A DNA stretch of 64,000 bases from IMG/VR virus record IMGVR_UViG_3300008107_000003, positions 62,001 through 126,000 of that record; one strand, written 5' to 3'. Of this stretch, positions 48,026 to 59,100 are shown in pieces; within the stretch, counting starts at the first letter, position 1, and every line of letters starts with the position of its first letter. The stretch comes from a virus. Made by a program: the position numbers and the translations under genes. The notes beneath the pieces were generated by a model that saw only the letters and a list, made by a program, of their open reading frames with translations, searched no databases and was not told the origin of the DNA.

Positions 48026-49298
48026 TTTGCTCTAACCAGTTCAACACTGCTAGTGCTGCTTTGTTGGTATTTGGTGAAGCACAAACAAGAGTGTAAGTAT
48101 CACTTACAGTTCCCAAACCACTTCTGCCAATTTGCAGAGATGCTTTTATATCAAGCTCGATCAAACTTGAACCACCACCAATCGTAAAACCACCAAGAAT
48201 ATTAGTGCCACCTGTATAAGCAGTAGCACTAATATCATATTGAGTAATGATATTAGGATCAGAAGGATTGGTCCAATTTGCTCCAGTCAGGGTTGCATTC
48301 TCTACCAATCTCCAAAACACATTAGTATTATCGTTAGTTGCTACCTGAAGTGATCTAGGCAAAGCAACACCTTGAAGTGCCGTTGGTTTCAATCTAATAC
48401 TGATTACTGGATAATATGTGTTTGCAGATGCCATCGTGGTGCCAGCAATAGCATTACTACGACTTACAAGTTGTCCTAGTTTCTCTGGTTCTCCTTCTTG
48501 AATAAGAGAATTGGAACCTTGATAGAGATAGTGTGTTCCAGCAGCACCGCCTACGTTCTCAAGTTCTAAGCGGATTGGCAGGAAAGGAGTAGCACACCAG
48601 ACATAATTAATAACGTTAGCATTATTGAATTTATGAATGACGTGAGTTTCACCGTCAATCGTATAACTGAAAATGACTTGACCAGCACCATACCATTCAT
48701 AGTCAATATTGATTAGGTGTTGTGCGTCTGGGTCTGCTACGATTTGACTAGGACCATTACCATCTAACTTATCACCATTCCAATCTTCTCTAGCAACTCG
48801 TCTCTCTACAACACTACCAGATGCTTTACTACGAATAACGCAATAATAATTTCCATCTCCACCATCTTCAAAGAAGACACCATCAGTATCGTTGAATATA
48901 CCAAACCTTCTGCGAATACCTGCTACTGGTGCTTCCAAACGAATACCAAATGAGCACTGTGATGCTCTACCTGGAATATATCTCATTACTGTTCTGGTCT
49001 GTCTGATGACCTTATCCCCAGCAGTTCCACCAACAGACATGATAATGTTTGCTGCATTTGGGTTATGGATAGCAGCACCAGCGCCCGTAGTTGCTTCATC
49101 CCAGACATCAGTTTCCTTTCCAAACTGGAAAGTGTTGAAGAATACTGTTTGGTATGGAGATGTTTTAAATCTACTCTTTGAAGTAAATTGAGGTCTCCAA
49201 TCCGATTGCTCACCCCAGTGGTCGGCAATATTGACAACCTCAAACAGAGATCTTTCTTGATTTAGAAAATCCTGTGTACTCTTATTCCACTGAGCCAT
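48021..49298 (-). CDS. virion structural protein (425 aa)
   Basis: A 425-residue beta-rich protein (strand-loop pattern throughout, many N, G, T and Y). It has an N-terminal helical lead (NKSTQDFLNQERSLFEVV) and a jelly-roll-like body, e.g. PGRASQCSFGIRLEAP and FGIFNDTDGVFFEDGGDGNYYCVIR. Similar proteins are found among the structural proteins of T4-like cyanophages. It may be a capsid-decorating or tail-attached protein. Its start at 49298 follows the preceding gene by 2 nt. Confidence 0.75.
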   Translation of the reverse strand: MAQWNKSTQDFLNQERSLFEVVNIADHWGEQSDWRPQFTSKSRFKTSPYQTVFFNTFQFGKETDVWDEATTGAGAAIHNPNAANIIMSVGGTAGDKVIRQTRTVMRYIPGRASQCSFGIRLEAPVAGIRRRFGIFNDTDGVFFEDGGDGNYYCVIRSKASGSVVERRVAREDWNGDKLDGNGPSQIVADPDAQHLINIDYEWYGAGQVIFSYTIDGETHVIHKFNNANVINYVWCATPFLPIRLELENVGGAAGTHYLYQGSNSLIQEGEPEKLGQLVSRSNAIAGTTMASANTYYPVISIRLKPTALQGVALPRSLQVATNDNTNVFWRLVENATLTGANWTNPSDPNIITQYDISATAYTGGTNILGGFTIGGGSSLIELDIKASLQIGRSGLGTVSDTYTLVCASPNTNKAALAVLNWLEQR

Positions 49299-49300
49299 TA

Positions 49301-49630
49301 TCAGAATGCTCCATACTTATGTGCAGATGTATCAATATTAACTTTATTTGATTTAGTAATATTTACTCTTGGTTTATATGGAGGATAAATTTGTTGAACC
49401 ATTGCTCCAGGGTAATCTTGCTGTAGCATCCATGTCAAATCACCATGATTGGGAATTCCATCTTCAGAAATTATTTCTATTCTGAATAACTCGCCGTTGT
49501 AGATAATATCTGCGCTATAAGTTTCTCCAACTGGTTCTGCATTCTTTCCATCAGAATGGACGTGCAGAGTACCGTTGAAGTCTCCAGCAATATTAATAGA
49601 TTCAGATAAAAATTGTTTGTAAGACTTCAT
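49301..49630 (-). CDS. small protein with capsid-targeting-like N-terminus (109 aa)
   Basis: Start at 49630 because GGAGG lies 6 nt upstream; the upstream TTG is rejected. The N-terminus MKSYKQFLSESI strongly resembles the T4 internal-protein capsid-targeting peptide, with L-S-E/S as a predicted gp21 cut. The remaining 95 residues form a compact alpha/beta domain (ADIIYNGELFRIEIISEDG, then DLTWMLQQDYPGAMV) of unknown fold. It is probably packaged in the head and injected, or retained, after cleavage. Confidence 0.75.
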   Translation of the reverse strand: MKSYKQFLSESINIAGDFNGTLHVHSDGKNAEPVGETYSADIIYNGELFRIEIISEDGIPNHGDLTWMLQQDYPGAMVQQIYPPYKPRVNITKSNKVNIDTSAHKYGAF

Positions 49631-49631
49631 A

Positions 49632-50162
49632 TCAGCCTCCAACAATTTGTACTTCTTCTACAACAATATTTGCAGCACCAGCAGTAATCTTAACGCATCT
49701 ATGTGCATATGCTTGAGCGCCAGATCCAGTATAAGTATAATTACCAGTTGCCGCTGATGAGTTAATATCAGTAGTGATAGTCATTCCAGTAGCAGCAGTA
49801 ATCTTTTTGCCTGCAGTATCGGCAGACTCAAATGCATCATCAATTACGCCAGCAGCATCAATAATTGCAATATAATCATTAACACTGAAAGGATGTGTAT
49901 CTCCTGTTATTCCCGAATTGCGATCACCAAAGGTATATACTGCAGTGGTAGAATCAGTTGCTGCAGTAATAGCTGCCCTTCCAGGGGTTGATCCCTTAAG
50001 CAAAACAGATTCACCTGCCAAAATTTGAATTGCAGGACCAGCATTAAATTGAACGGTTGATGCTGAAGTAGCACTCACTCTGTAAATACCAGTATTGACA
50101 ATCTGATATTCTGATTGAGTTGCAGAGATACTATTAGTATTCAATACATTTAAAACGGACAT
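49632..50162 (-). CDS. virion structural protein (176 aa)
   Basis: A 176-residue beta-rich protein low in charge (S, A, T, I, V). It has repeated short strands (GIYRVSATSASTVQFNAGPA, ILAGESVLLKG) and no Cys until the end. It looks like a small structural trimer or decoration protein. A late promoter (50194-50201) precedes it, and it is followed after 1 nt by the capsid-targeted protein gene. Confidence 0.75.
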   Translation of the reverse strand: MSVLNVLNTNSISATQSEYQIVNTGIYRVSATSASTVQFNAGPAIQILAGESVLLKGSTPGRAAITAATDSTTAVYTFGDRNSGITGDTHPFSVNDYIAIIDAAGVIDDAFESADTAGKKITAATGMTITTDINSSAATGNYTYTGSGAQAYAHRCVKITAGAANIVVEEVQIVGG

Positions 50163-50192
50163 GTTAAACTCCGAAGATATTCTTTCCTATTT

Positions 50193-50612
50193 TTATTTAT
50201 CTAAGGTTTGCTTTTGCTGTTTGATTAATTTTGATAGTTCAGTAGTAGATCCAACAAATAATGCATTGGTTACATTTGTTGGTCCACTTCTTGGCTTTTC
50301 ATCAATATCTTTCATTTTCTTTTGAAGATCAACAAGTTTATCAGTCACATCTGCAACTTGTTTAATTAAATTGCCAGCAACCTCATATGCTCTAGGATGA
50401 TCAGTACTTTGAGCAACATCCAATGCACCTTCAATAGCTCTCTGTCCTTTTTCAATTAGGTCATAAAGATTATTTCTACTATGTTCATAATCTCTCTGTA
50501 TCTCTGGCTTTTTTTGAGATAGAGGAGTTGGGTCTTCCTCAACTGTTGGTTCAGTGCTTTCAATATCTGAAGAAATATCAAAAACTTTATTCAATTCATC
50601 AAAGGTACTCAT
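50193..50612 (-). CDS. gp16: terminase small subunit gp16
   Basis: A 139-residue helical protein with an acidic N-terminus, a central coiled-coil helix pair (DYEHSRNNLYDLIEKGQRAIE, then EVAGNLIKQVADVTDKLVDLQKKM) and a C-terminal ALFVGSTTELSKLIKQQ segment. The helical core and length agree with T4 gp16 (164). It forms a ring that regulates gp17 packaging. It is in its canonical place after gp13-14-15, though gp17 is displaced by about 4 kb. Confidence 0.9.
   Translation of the reverse strand: MSTFDELNKVFDISSDIESTEPTVEEDPTPLSQKKPEIQRDYEHSRNNLYDLIEKGQRAIEGALDVAQSTDHPRAYEVAGNLIKQVADVTDKLVDLQKKMKDIDEKPRSGPTNVTNALFVGSTTELSKLIKQQKQTLDK
50194..50201 (-). promoter_or_regulatory. late promoter GATAAATA
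   Basis: A 7/8 match on the minus strand overlapping the last codons of gp16, 32 nt before the ATG at 50162. Confidence 0.6.
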
Positions 50613-51418
50613 ACGGGTTCATCTTCTCCAGTTACAGGATTCCAATTTTGTGCATCAGTGAAATCTGAATACAGTTCATCAAATCCAAAATTATCATCTG
50701 CGTTTGCTGATAGTGGATCAGGTTGAACTGTATATCTAACTTCTCTAGTTGCGTTAGTAACATCTGTCGATGTATAGTAATCAACTTGTGCCTTACGAAT
50801 AGTCTTGAAGTCTTCATCTTCTGTTCTGATTGGACCATAATAATAAGTTTTAACATTAAATGACAATGTATAAACTATGGTTCTCCTTTCTGTGAAATCA
50901 CCCTCATAGTTATCTTCATAGGATACATTCTCTAAAACAACAGGAATATCTTTAGTTTCATCACTGTTAGGAACCATCTTAACAGTCAAGTTGTAATGAG
51001 GTTGAAAATGTGGTAAAATTTGTTCTAAGATTTGTAAGGCATCATCTTGATTTTTTGCAATGATACCTAGTTCAAATGATAGATTATATGGAACAGGCAT
51101 GTATTGATGCTTCTGTTTATTATTTGCATCAACAACTTTAATTGCTTGAGTTGGAGAAACTTTTCTGCTGCCATCATATGCAAGTCCAGTCATTTCAAAA
51201 GAAATTCTTGGAAGAGTAATTTGAATTTTTTGTGCAGTAATATCAGGTTGCTCTAGAATTCTTGCTAGGAATTTTTGCTTTGGACCATATGCAAGAGGAA
51301 CTTTCATTACCTCTGTTTTGCTATTTGACGTTCTTCTCAATTGTATATTGTTGAAAAGAGTACCAAAACCAACAATGGTCTTCTTAGTTAATTCGTGATA
51401 AAAATACTGTCCTAACAT
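50609..51418 (-). CDS. gp15: tail sheath stabilizer/terminator gp15
   Basis: A 269-residue protein as long as T4 gp15 (272), beginning MLGQYFYHELTKKTIVGFGTLF-type sequence (T4 gp15 has the same plan of YHE..R..V..FG.LF). It includes the conserved VPLAYGPKQKFLARI segment (about 41-55). It caps the sheath and contacts the neck. It starts in a TAATG junction with gp14. Confidence 0.94.
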   Translation of the reverse strand: MLGQYFYHELTKKTIVGFGTLFNNIQLRRTSNSKTEVMKVPLAYGPKQKFLARILEQPDITAQKIQITLPRISFEMTGLAYDGSRKVSPTQAIKVVDANNKQKHQYMPVPYNLSFELGIIAKNQDDALQILEQILPHFQPHYNLTVKMVPNSDETKDIPVVLENVSYEDNYEGDFTERRTIVYTLSFNVKTYYYGPIRTEDEDFKTIRKAQVDYYTSTDVTNATREVRYTVQPDPLSANADDNFGFDELYSDFTDAQNWNPVTGEDEPV

Positions 51419-52308
51419 TAGAACTTATCTCCCATGTTTCCAATTTCCCCAAAGGGATTTTTCTCCGAAAAATCTAAAATCAGATTTCCCTTAGTCTCAA
51501 AATATTTATTCATTGCACCTTCAAAACTATCCATAGCATAACTATCTAGAATTGTTATAGTCCAGTTTGCAGTGTTGTCTGCGTTTTTAACTGCTTCATT
51601 ATCTTTAAATGTGCCAGTAAGATCTCTAAGTACAAGTTTTCTTGTAGTTGGATTCCAAGAAACAACAACTCCTTGTGCCTGACTAGTCTGACCAGTTACA
51701 GTCTGACCAGCAACAAAAGTTCCAGTTCCGCCTGCTGACATATTTAGACTTAAACTATAAGCAGATTCATCTTCAACTTCATCAACCTCAGTAATTCCAG
51801 TATCAAGAGTTTCATCACTATATTCAAATAGTTCACATCTCAATTCCCATACATATCCTTTACCTAATGGATAAAATGGGGATTGGTGATCAACAAATTT
51901 AATTTCAAAAATATCGTTAGACAATGGCATGTAGATTAAGTCACCTTCATTTGGTCTACCCTCTGCAATTAATGTTGCATTATCATCAACCAAATCTTTA
52001 AATCTTTTTCTTGCGATAACAAAAGTTGTCTGCTCAGCAATACGAATTCCAAATTTTGTATATAAATTTCCTTCTCCTTCTAATCCTTGAGCATTAGGAA
52101 AAAATGCTTCAATTTGGTATGAGGATGAAAATGTTGACATAGCATCTTCACCAAATAAAGAATCATAATTTGCTAAAGTTCTTGGTATGTAATATACTTC
52201 CATACCAAACATTTTAATTTGTTCTACGACTAGACTTTCTATGAGGTTCTGCTCCCCAGAAGACCCCATAGTAATTCCAGTATTATTGAAGTATGGATTT
52301 CTTGGCAT
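51418..52308 (-). CDS. gp14: neck protein gp14 with inserted beta module
   Basis: A 296-residue gp14 (T4 256). It starts PRNPYFNNTGITMGSSGEQNL, the T4-like neck start. Residues about 195-250 form an extra module (TGTFVAGQTVTGQTSQAQGV, then RKLVLRDLTGTFKDNEAV) not expected in gp14. A similar module occurs in the large protein at 59752-64000. The remainder (YFETKGNLILDFSEKNPFGEIGNMG) matches the conserved gp14 end. It joins head and tail with gp13. Confidence 0.92.
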   Translation of the reverse strand: MPRNPYFNNTGITMGSSGEQNLIESLVVEQIKMFGMEVYYIPRTLANYDSLFGEDAMSTFSSSYQIEAFFPNAQGLEGEGNLYTKFGIRIAEQTTFVIARKRFKDLVDDNATLIAEGRPNEGDLIYMPLSNDIFEIKFVDHQSPFYPLGKGYVWELRCELFEYSDETLDTGITEVDEVEDESAYSLSLNMSAGGTGTFVAGQTVTGQTSQAQGVVVSWNPTTRKLVLRDLTGTFKDNEAVKNADNTANWTITILDSYAMDSFEGAMNKYFETKGNLILDFSEKNPFGEIGNMGDKF

Positions 52309-52312
52309 ATTC

Positions 52313-53119
52313 TTAACCTATCATATCTAATGGTGGAAGTTCGTATGTCGTTCTTAACTTCTCTTCCAACTTTTCAATTTCAATTAATGCATCTTGGAAT
52401 ATTTTATCTCCATTTAAGGTGACGCCACCTGGAAGTTGAACGTTGTTGTATTTGGTTAAGTTCTGACCCCACTGCTTTTTAAATAATGCAGTGGTATATT
52501 CTTTTAACCAAAGATTATTCCAAGCATCAGAAACATCTGCAGGATTTAATGCCCTGTAACAGTCAACTAAAATATAATCTCCTACTCCAATTTCATCCCA
52601 GTTGATGTCCAAATATAATTTTCTATCATGAACATTAAATCTAGTTCTCTTCCACATACTAGCATTAGTAACAAAATCTAAAGTCTCTAAGTAACTCTTT
52701 ACCATATAATAATGTAAAACTTGTGCCGAGGTAAAGGCATAGATATCATTTAAGAAAATTTGATATTTAATATTAAAAATGTTTGCAGGTACAGCATTTG
52801 CAGTACTCAATTGAGTATGAACATCATTAATTCCTAAAATATAATCTGGTACTTCAATGTATGTATTTTGTGTTGAAAAATCAGTTCCAGTAATGTTGGT
52901 TGCAGTTTTTGCAGCATCTCTCATTTCCTGAGTGAACTGAGTTTTTAGCATCATTCTTTCAGATCCATCTCCATGAAATTGCCAAAAATATTGCAATGCC
53001 ATATCAATAAGATCTTCTAGTTGATCATCGGCAACATTAATTTCTAGTACTGGTGCTCCCAATCTACGCAAACACCAAGCTTTTAATTCTGCTCTGCTAG
53101 CTGGTCTATTCGTTGACAT
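52313..53119 (-). CDS. gp13: neck protein gp13
   Basis: A 268-residue gp13 (T4 309). It starts RPASRAELKAWCLRRLGAPV with the conserved aromatic YFWQFHGDGSERM segment (about 40-52) and the VDCYRALNP stretch. It forms the neck ring connecting portal to tail. AGAGGT lies upstream of the ATG at 53119. It is followed after 4 nt by gp14. Confidence 0.93.
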   Translation of the reverse strand: MSTNRPASRAELKAWCLRRLGAPVLEINVADDQLEDLIDMALQYFWQFHGDGSERMMLKTQFTQEMRDAAKTATNITGTDFSTQNTYIEVPDYILGINDVHTQLSTANAVPANIFNIKYQIFLNDIYAFTSAQVLHYYMVKSYLETLDFVTNASMWKRTRFNVHDRKLYLDINWDEIGVGDYILVDCYRALNPADVSDAWNNLWLKEYTTALFKKQWGQNLTKYNNVQLPGGVTLNGDKIFQDALIEIEKLEEKLRTTYELPPLDMIG

Positions 53120-53132
53120 TTTTCGTTACCTC

Positions 53133-56100
53133 TTATACTGCATCAAATGCATTTGTACTGCTAATTGGATAATTTACTGCTCCACTCGTTAAAGTTTCAC
53201 CTCGTAAAAATACTCCACTAATCGCATTTACACTAATAACTGCTGGAGTATTGACTGAATCATATGCAGTAATTGTTGCTGTAGCACCACTAGTAGATCC
53301 AGTTACAGTTGAACCATTAGTATATGTTCCTGATCCCCCACCACCGCTGAATGAAATAGTTGGCGCTGAAGTATAATCTGAACCAGAACTAGTAATAACT
53401 AAACTTGTTACAACTCCACTACTGAGAACTGCAGTAGCAGCTGCCCCTGATCCACCGCCTCCAGTGAATGTTACGGTAGGCGCTGATGTATAACCAGAAC
53501 CTCCAGCAGTAACGTTATATCCAGTAACACCCATACTAATTGTTGAAGATGCAGCGGCAGCAGACCCACCGCCTCCACTAAAGGAAACTGAAGGTGCAGA
53601 AGTGTATCCAGACCCGCCGCCAGTCAATGTTATATTTGAAACATATCCTGTAATTGTCGAGGTTGCAGTAGCACCTGTTCCACCTCCACCACTAAAGGAA
53701 ACAGCAGGAGCAGAAGTATATCCAGAACCTCCAGCGGTAACAGTAACGGAAGAGACATTATAACCAATAGTTGCACTAGCCGTAGCACTTGAACCGTCTC
53801 CAGTGATTGATACTACAGTTGCGTTAGTATAACCAGAACCACCACTATTAACAGTAATACTTGCAATAGCATATCCTAAAGTTACAGTAGCAACTAATCC
53901 AGCGCCCCCTGCAACACTAACTGTTGGAGGAAGTGTATAACCTGAACCACCTGCACTTACTGTGATAGCAGTAATTATACCACTTGCATCAGTTGTTGCT
54001 GTAGCAACAGCACCAGATCCACCGCCACCGCCACTAAATGTGACTGGCAGTGTGGAACTTGGAGCATATCCTGCTCCACCATTAGTTACTGCAATTGTCT
54101 TAACAGAACCACTAGAAGCTAAGTTAGCAGTTGCTGTAGCACCAGTACCAATACTGAATGAAACTGAAGGTGCAGTTGTATATCCAGAACCACCAGCAGT
54201 CACAGTAACACTCTTAACTGCACCTGTACTAGATAGAGTAGACGTTGCAGTAGCACCTGTTCCACCTCCACCAGTAAATCCAACTGAAGGTGCTGAAGTG
54301 TATCCAGAACCGCCACCAGTTACGGATACAGTGTTAACATATACGAATACAGATGCTGTAGCAGATGCTCCAGATCCTCCTCCACCACTAAAGGAAACTG
54401 AAGGTGCTGAAGTGTATCCAGAACCGCCAGATCCTAAAGAAACACTGTTTACTGGTCCACTGATGCTTGAAGTTGCCTTGGCACCAATCGCAGTAATATT
54501 AATCTTCATTCCAGTTGTAGAATCAAGATTATTCAATAAAGCTTCAAATTGATCATATACAGAATTCATCTTATTCTGCATATCACTAATATAATCACTA
54601 ATTTTAGATAAAGTGACACTTGGAATATCTGCAGCAGATAAAGTAGTACCACTTGTTGCTCTACCCTTAGCATCTACAGTAACTTTTGTATAAGTTCCAG
54701 CAGTTACTCCACTATTTGCTAGAGTAGTTGATATTGTTGCATTAGCACTACCATTAAAGTTAGCAGAACCTGTTGCATCTCCAGAAAGCGCAATGGTTCT
54801 TGTATTTTGTAATGTGGTAGCAGTAGAAGCATTACCAGTTAATGCTGCAGTAATTGTTCCTGCTGTAAAATTACCAGAAGCATCGCGTGCTACTAGAGTT
54901 GATGCAGTATTTGATGAAGTTGCATTAGTTGCAATAGTTACTGCAGAAGATCCATTATATGAAGTTCCTGTGAGATAAGTTCCAAATGTTAAAGTATTTA
55001 AGTTATTACCTAATGTTACCCCAGAGATTGTATTAGCAGCAAGTTTTGATACTGCAATTGCTGCAGTAGAACTAATATTACTATTACTTACTACACCAGC
55101 AGAAAGAGTAGTTGCTAGTGCAACGTTTGCACCACCATTGAATGATACCGCTGATGCTGTTACATCACCAGTGATACTGAAGTTTCTAGAAGTTTGAAGT
55201 GTAGTTGCAGTTGTAGAGTTGCCTGATAATGCTCCAGAGAACGTTGTTGAAGAAAGTGTACCTGTAGAAGGATTATATGTTAACTTTGTGCTGGAAACTT
55301 TTGATGGAAGGTCTCCAGTATTTGCCGTTACGAAGGTTAGATAATGAGTACTGTTAGTTGCATTATCATCAGTAATTGTGGTATTTGTAGCATTAGTTGC
55401 TGTTCCACTCAATGAAGCAGTAATAGTTCCTGCTGTAAAATTACCAGATGCATTTCTCAGTACAAGAGTTGATGCTGTATTTGCAGAAGTTGCATTTGTA
55501 CCTAGAGTAACATTTCCAGCAACTCCAGTTGCATTACTAACTGTTAGTCCAGATCCAGCAGTAACATCTACTTGTCTAGTTACTGCAGTTCCAGATCCAG
55601 TTCGAACAATAATACCAGTAGTTGTTAAGTCTCTTAGTGCTACTAAATCCGTGTCTACAATCGATGCTGTTAATGTTACATCTGATCCACCATTAACTGA
55701 AACACTTCCACTTAAATCGCCACCTAAAGAAAGAGTTCTAGCAGTCTGCCATGTTGACGCAGTTGTTGCGTTTCCTGAGAGTGCAGCAGTGATAGTCCCA
55801 GCACTAAAGTTTCCAGAAGAATCGCGCACCACAACAGTACTAACAACATTATTTGATGCTGTATCAAGACCATTTAGGAAGTTTGCATTTAAATTGTTTA
55901 CCCTTGTGGTAGAAGCAACAACAAATGGAGCAGTTCCAGTTGTTACAGTTGAAGTTAATTGACCTGAAGTTGTAATTGCCGTGATATTAGTAAGTGCTCT
56001 AGCAGAACTAATTACTTGAGTGTTACCTACAAATAAACCTCTACTATTGACAATATTAACGTGTTGATTGAAGTCCCAAGAAGTTGTTGAGTTTGTATAT

Positions 56101-59100
56101 GTAATAGTTTTATCCGTCGCCCCGCGAAGTGTGATTCCTCCACCGTCAGCTGTGGAATCTGTTGGAGAAGCTACACTACCAAGTTCAATATTTTTATCAT
56201 CAACTGTAACTGTTGTCGAATTTACAGTTGTTGTAGTGCCATTAACGGTGACGTTACCAGTAACTGTTAGATCACCACCTACAGTTAAGTTTTGACTTGC
56301 TGCTAAGGTTATAGGAGCATTGAATGTTGAAGTAGCATTAACAGTTAAGGTATCAGATGATGCATCACCTAAAGTGGTATTAGCATTAGCAACTAGGTTT
56401 CCAGATAAAGTAGTTACTCCTGTTACTCCTAATGTTCCTGCAACTGTAGTGTTTCCAGAAGAAGCTTCAACAAAGAATTTAGGACTGGTTAATCCTGAGG
56501 TTGGATTAACATAAACATTTCCAGTAAAAATACTTCTCTTATCAACTACAAGACCACCATACGAACGTAGTGCTACATCTGTATCACCGTTGCTATCTGC
56601 ATCTCTTTGGAAAATAGTACTTGCACTAATGTTTCCTTTAAAGGAAGCAGAACCACTATATGACTGAGCACCAGCAACATCAATATCACCATAAACTTTT
56701 AAAGTTCCAGCAATTAATACATTTTCTCCAAAAGATGAACCACCTGTTACTCTTAAAGCACCTGCAGCAGTATAGGATGATGGAGTAGTGCTTGCTGCAG
56801 TAGCATTAGTGATGGAAGTTACTCCAGTTACTCCTAAAGTATTATTGACTTGAGTTGCACCATTTAGCGTAACTCCACCAGTAAATGTTGATGTACTAGT
56901 TACACCTAGAGTACCAGTGATTGTGGCGTTGTTATTAACAATTAATGCAGTTCCTGCTCCAGTTAAAGTTAAGTTACCAGCAATGATACCAGCATCAGTT
57001 CCAGAAACAACCTCAGATGTATTTGTAACTGCACTTAAGAATACATACTTTGATAGATCTGTGTTCCATCCAAAGAACCCTAAACGTGCTTGAGTATCAT
57101 AGTATCTAAATTGAACACCGCGATCTTTATTATCATTTGAAGTTGGTGCTGTATCACCATTAATAGTAATAATGGGGTCATCAATTGTTAAGGTTGTAGC
57201 ATTAATAGTTCCACTTGCTCCATTTAAAGTAGTATTGCCAGTAACTATTAAGTCTCCACCTACAGTTAAGTTTTGACTTGCTGCTAAAGTTACAGGAGCA
57301 TTAAATGTTGAGGTGGCATTAACAGTTAAGGTATCAGATGATGCATTACCTAAAGTTGAATTGGCCTCGGCAATTAAATTATTTGTTAATGTTGTAACAC
57401 CAGTAACACCTAAAGTTCCTGCAATTGTTGTGTTACCTGATGCAGCAATAACGTTAAATTTATTTGTATTGATATTAAAGTTGCCAGTTAAATCTAAAAT
57501 TCCAGCAATATCAGTATTTCCACTAGCAGCAGTAATATTAAATTTATTTGTATTGATAGCAACATCATTGAATAAATTAGTAACTCCTGTTACTGAAAGT
57601 GCATTATCTACTCCAACACTTCCTTTAACAGTTAGAGTTCCTGCAGTGCTATTATCTTGATTAGGATCAAGAATAATATCTCCAGTTGCACTTAAAGTAT
57701 TTGCTGCAAAGCGAATACTTTCTAAAGTTACATAACTATTGGTTGATCCAATAGTAATTTCTTCGTCAGCAGTAATATTTAATAATGCATTTCCTGCACC
57801 AGAGTTAGTTGAGGTAATTGCAAGAGTTCTGTTTGCAGCATTATTACCAGATAGACTTAGTGTAATATTTTCTGCAGATCCTACAGTCAATCCACCACTC
57901 TTAATAAAGGTAATATTTTGACTAAACTCAGATGGAGTATCAACTGACATTTTGGCGTTAGTGCCGCCAACCTCAAACATTCTAGAACCACCAGAATTAA
58001 CTTTCAGTTCTGAAATAGTTCTAAAACCATTGTATGTATTAATTTGATCTAGGTCATAATTTGTTGATGTAGTGCCATCATTAAATGTAATTCTAGAATT
58101 CTGAAGTTGTGTGTTATCAACACCACCAGTGGCAATCGTAACATGACCAGCAGCAGTAACTCCAAAATCTTCTTGATCGAATGATGCTAATCCTTTCTGT
58201 GGAGTTACTGAGGAAGCAATAAATTCCCATGAACCTGTTGTTCCACTAGTATGCGTAGGTTGAGTTCCACCAGTAATTGCAGCAACAGCTTGATATAGTC
58301 TTCCACCATTAACTACTTTATCTCCTCTTGAATATGCAGTAGAAACAGACCATGCAGATGCAGTTGTTCCTGATACTGCAGTTGCGATAGGGACTGTTAA
58401 AGCTGCAGTAAGTCTTCCCCACTGATCAACAGTAAATTTGGTTGTATTTACTGTTTGTGTGCCTGTACCTACAGATGTGAGACTTTCAGTATTATAGTCA
58501 CCAGCAACAACTGTAGTATTAATTAAATCTAGTGTTGGATTACCTAAAACTCCATTGCCATCAACAACACTAATTCTTCCTGCGGTTCCTGTAACTGTTC
58601 TCATCCCAATAGAACCGTCTGCAGTTTTTGCGTAAATGCCAATGTTGGTATTTTCTGCAATTGCTCTTAAATCTCTATCAAATGGTTGGGCAGATTGACC
58701 TTCAACAGTTCCATCTAGTCCATAACCTTGAATAGTTGTGGGGTTACTAGCATTGATTACACGACCACCAGAATCAACGGTAACTTTTGTATATGTTCCA
58801 GTTGCACTTTCATTTGCTGGATTATAGTGTGGTAGAGTACTAATTAATCCAAATTTAGTTGAAATAGTTAAGTTGGCAGAACCATCAAAAGTTCCAGAAC
58901 CAACAGAGTCTCCAATTAATGTAATAAGACGAGTATTAGCAAGTCTAGTAGCACTTGCAGCATTTCCAATCAGAGATCCAGTGATAACACCTGCTGCAAA
59001 GTTACCATCAGCATCTCTTTGTACTAATGTATTTGGAGAATTGTCAGTAGCAATTTCTGGCGTAACATATCCCAATAAGTTCCATGGGGTTGCACCATCA

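Noticed and set aside
53310-54470. Regular repeats that might suggest a CRISPR array
   Set aside because: They are in-frame protein repeats of the fibre gene, with diverged nucleotide sequence and no unique-spacer pattern.
53962-54552. 196-residue plus-strand open frame (and similar long plus-strand frames up to 57921)
   Set aside because: Antisense to the repetitive fibre gene. Its composition mirrors the GC-rich repeat codons and it has no ribosome binding site.
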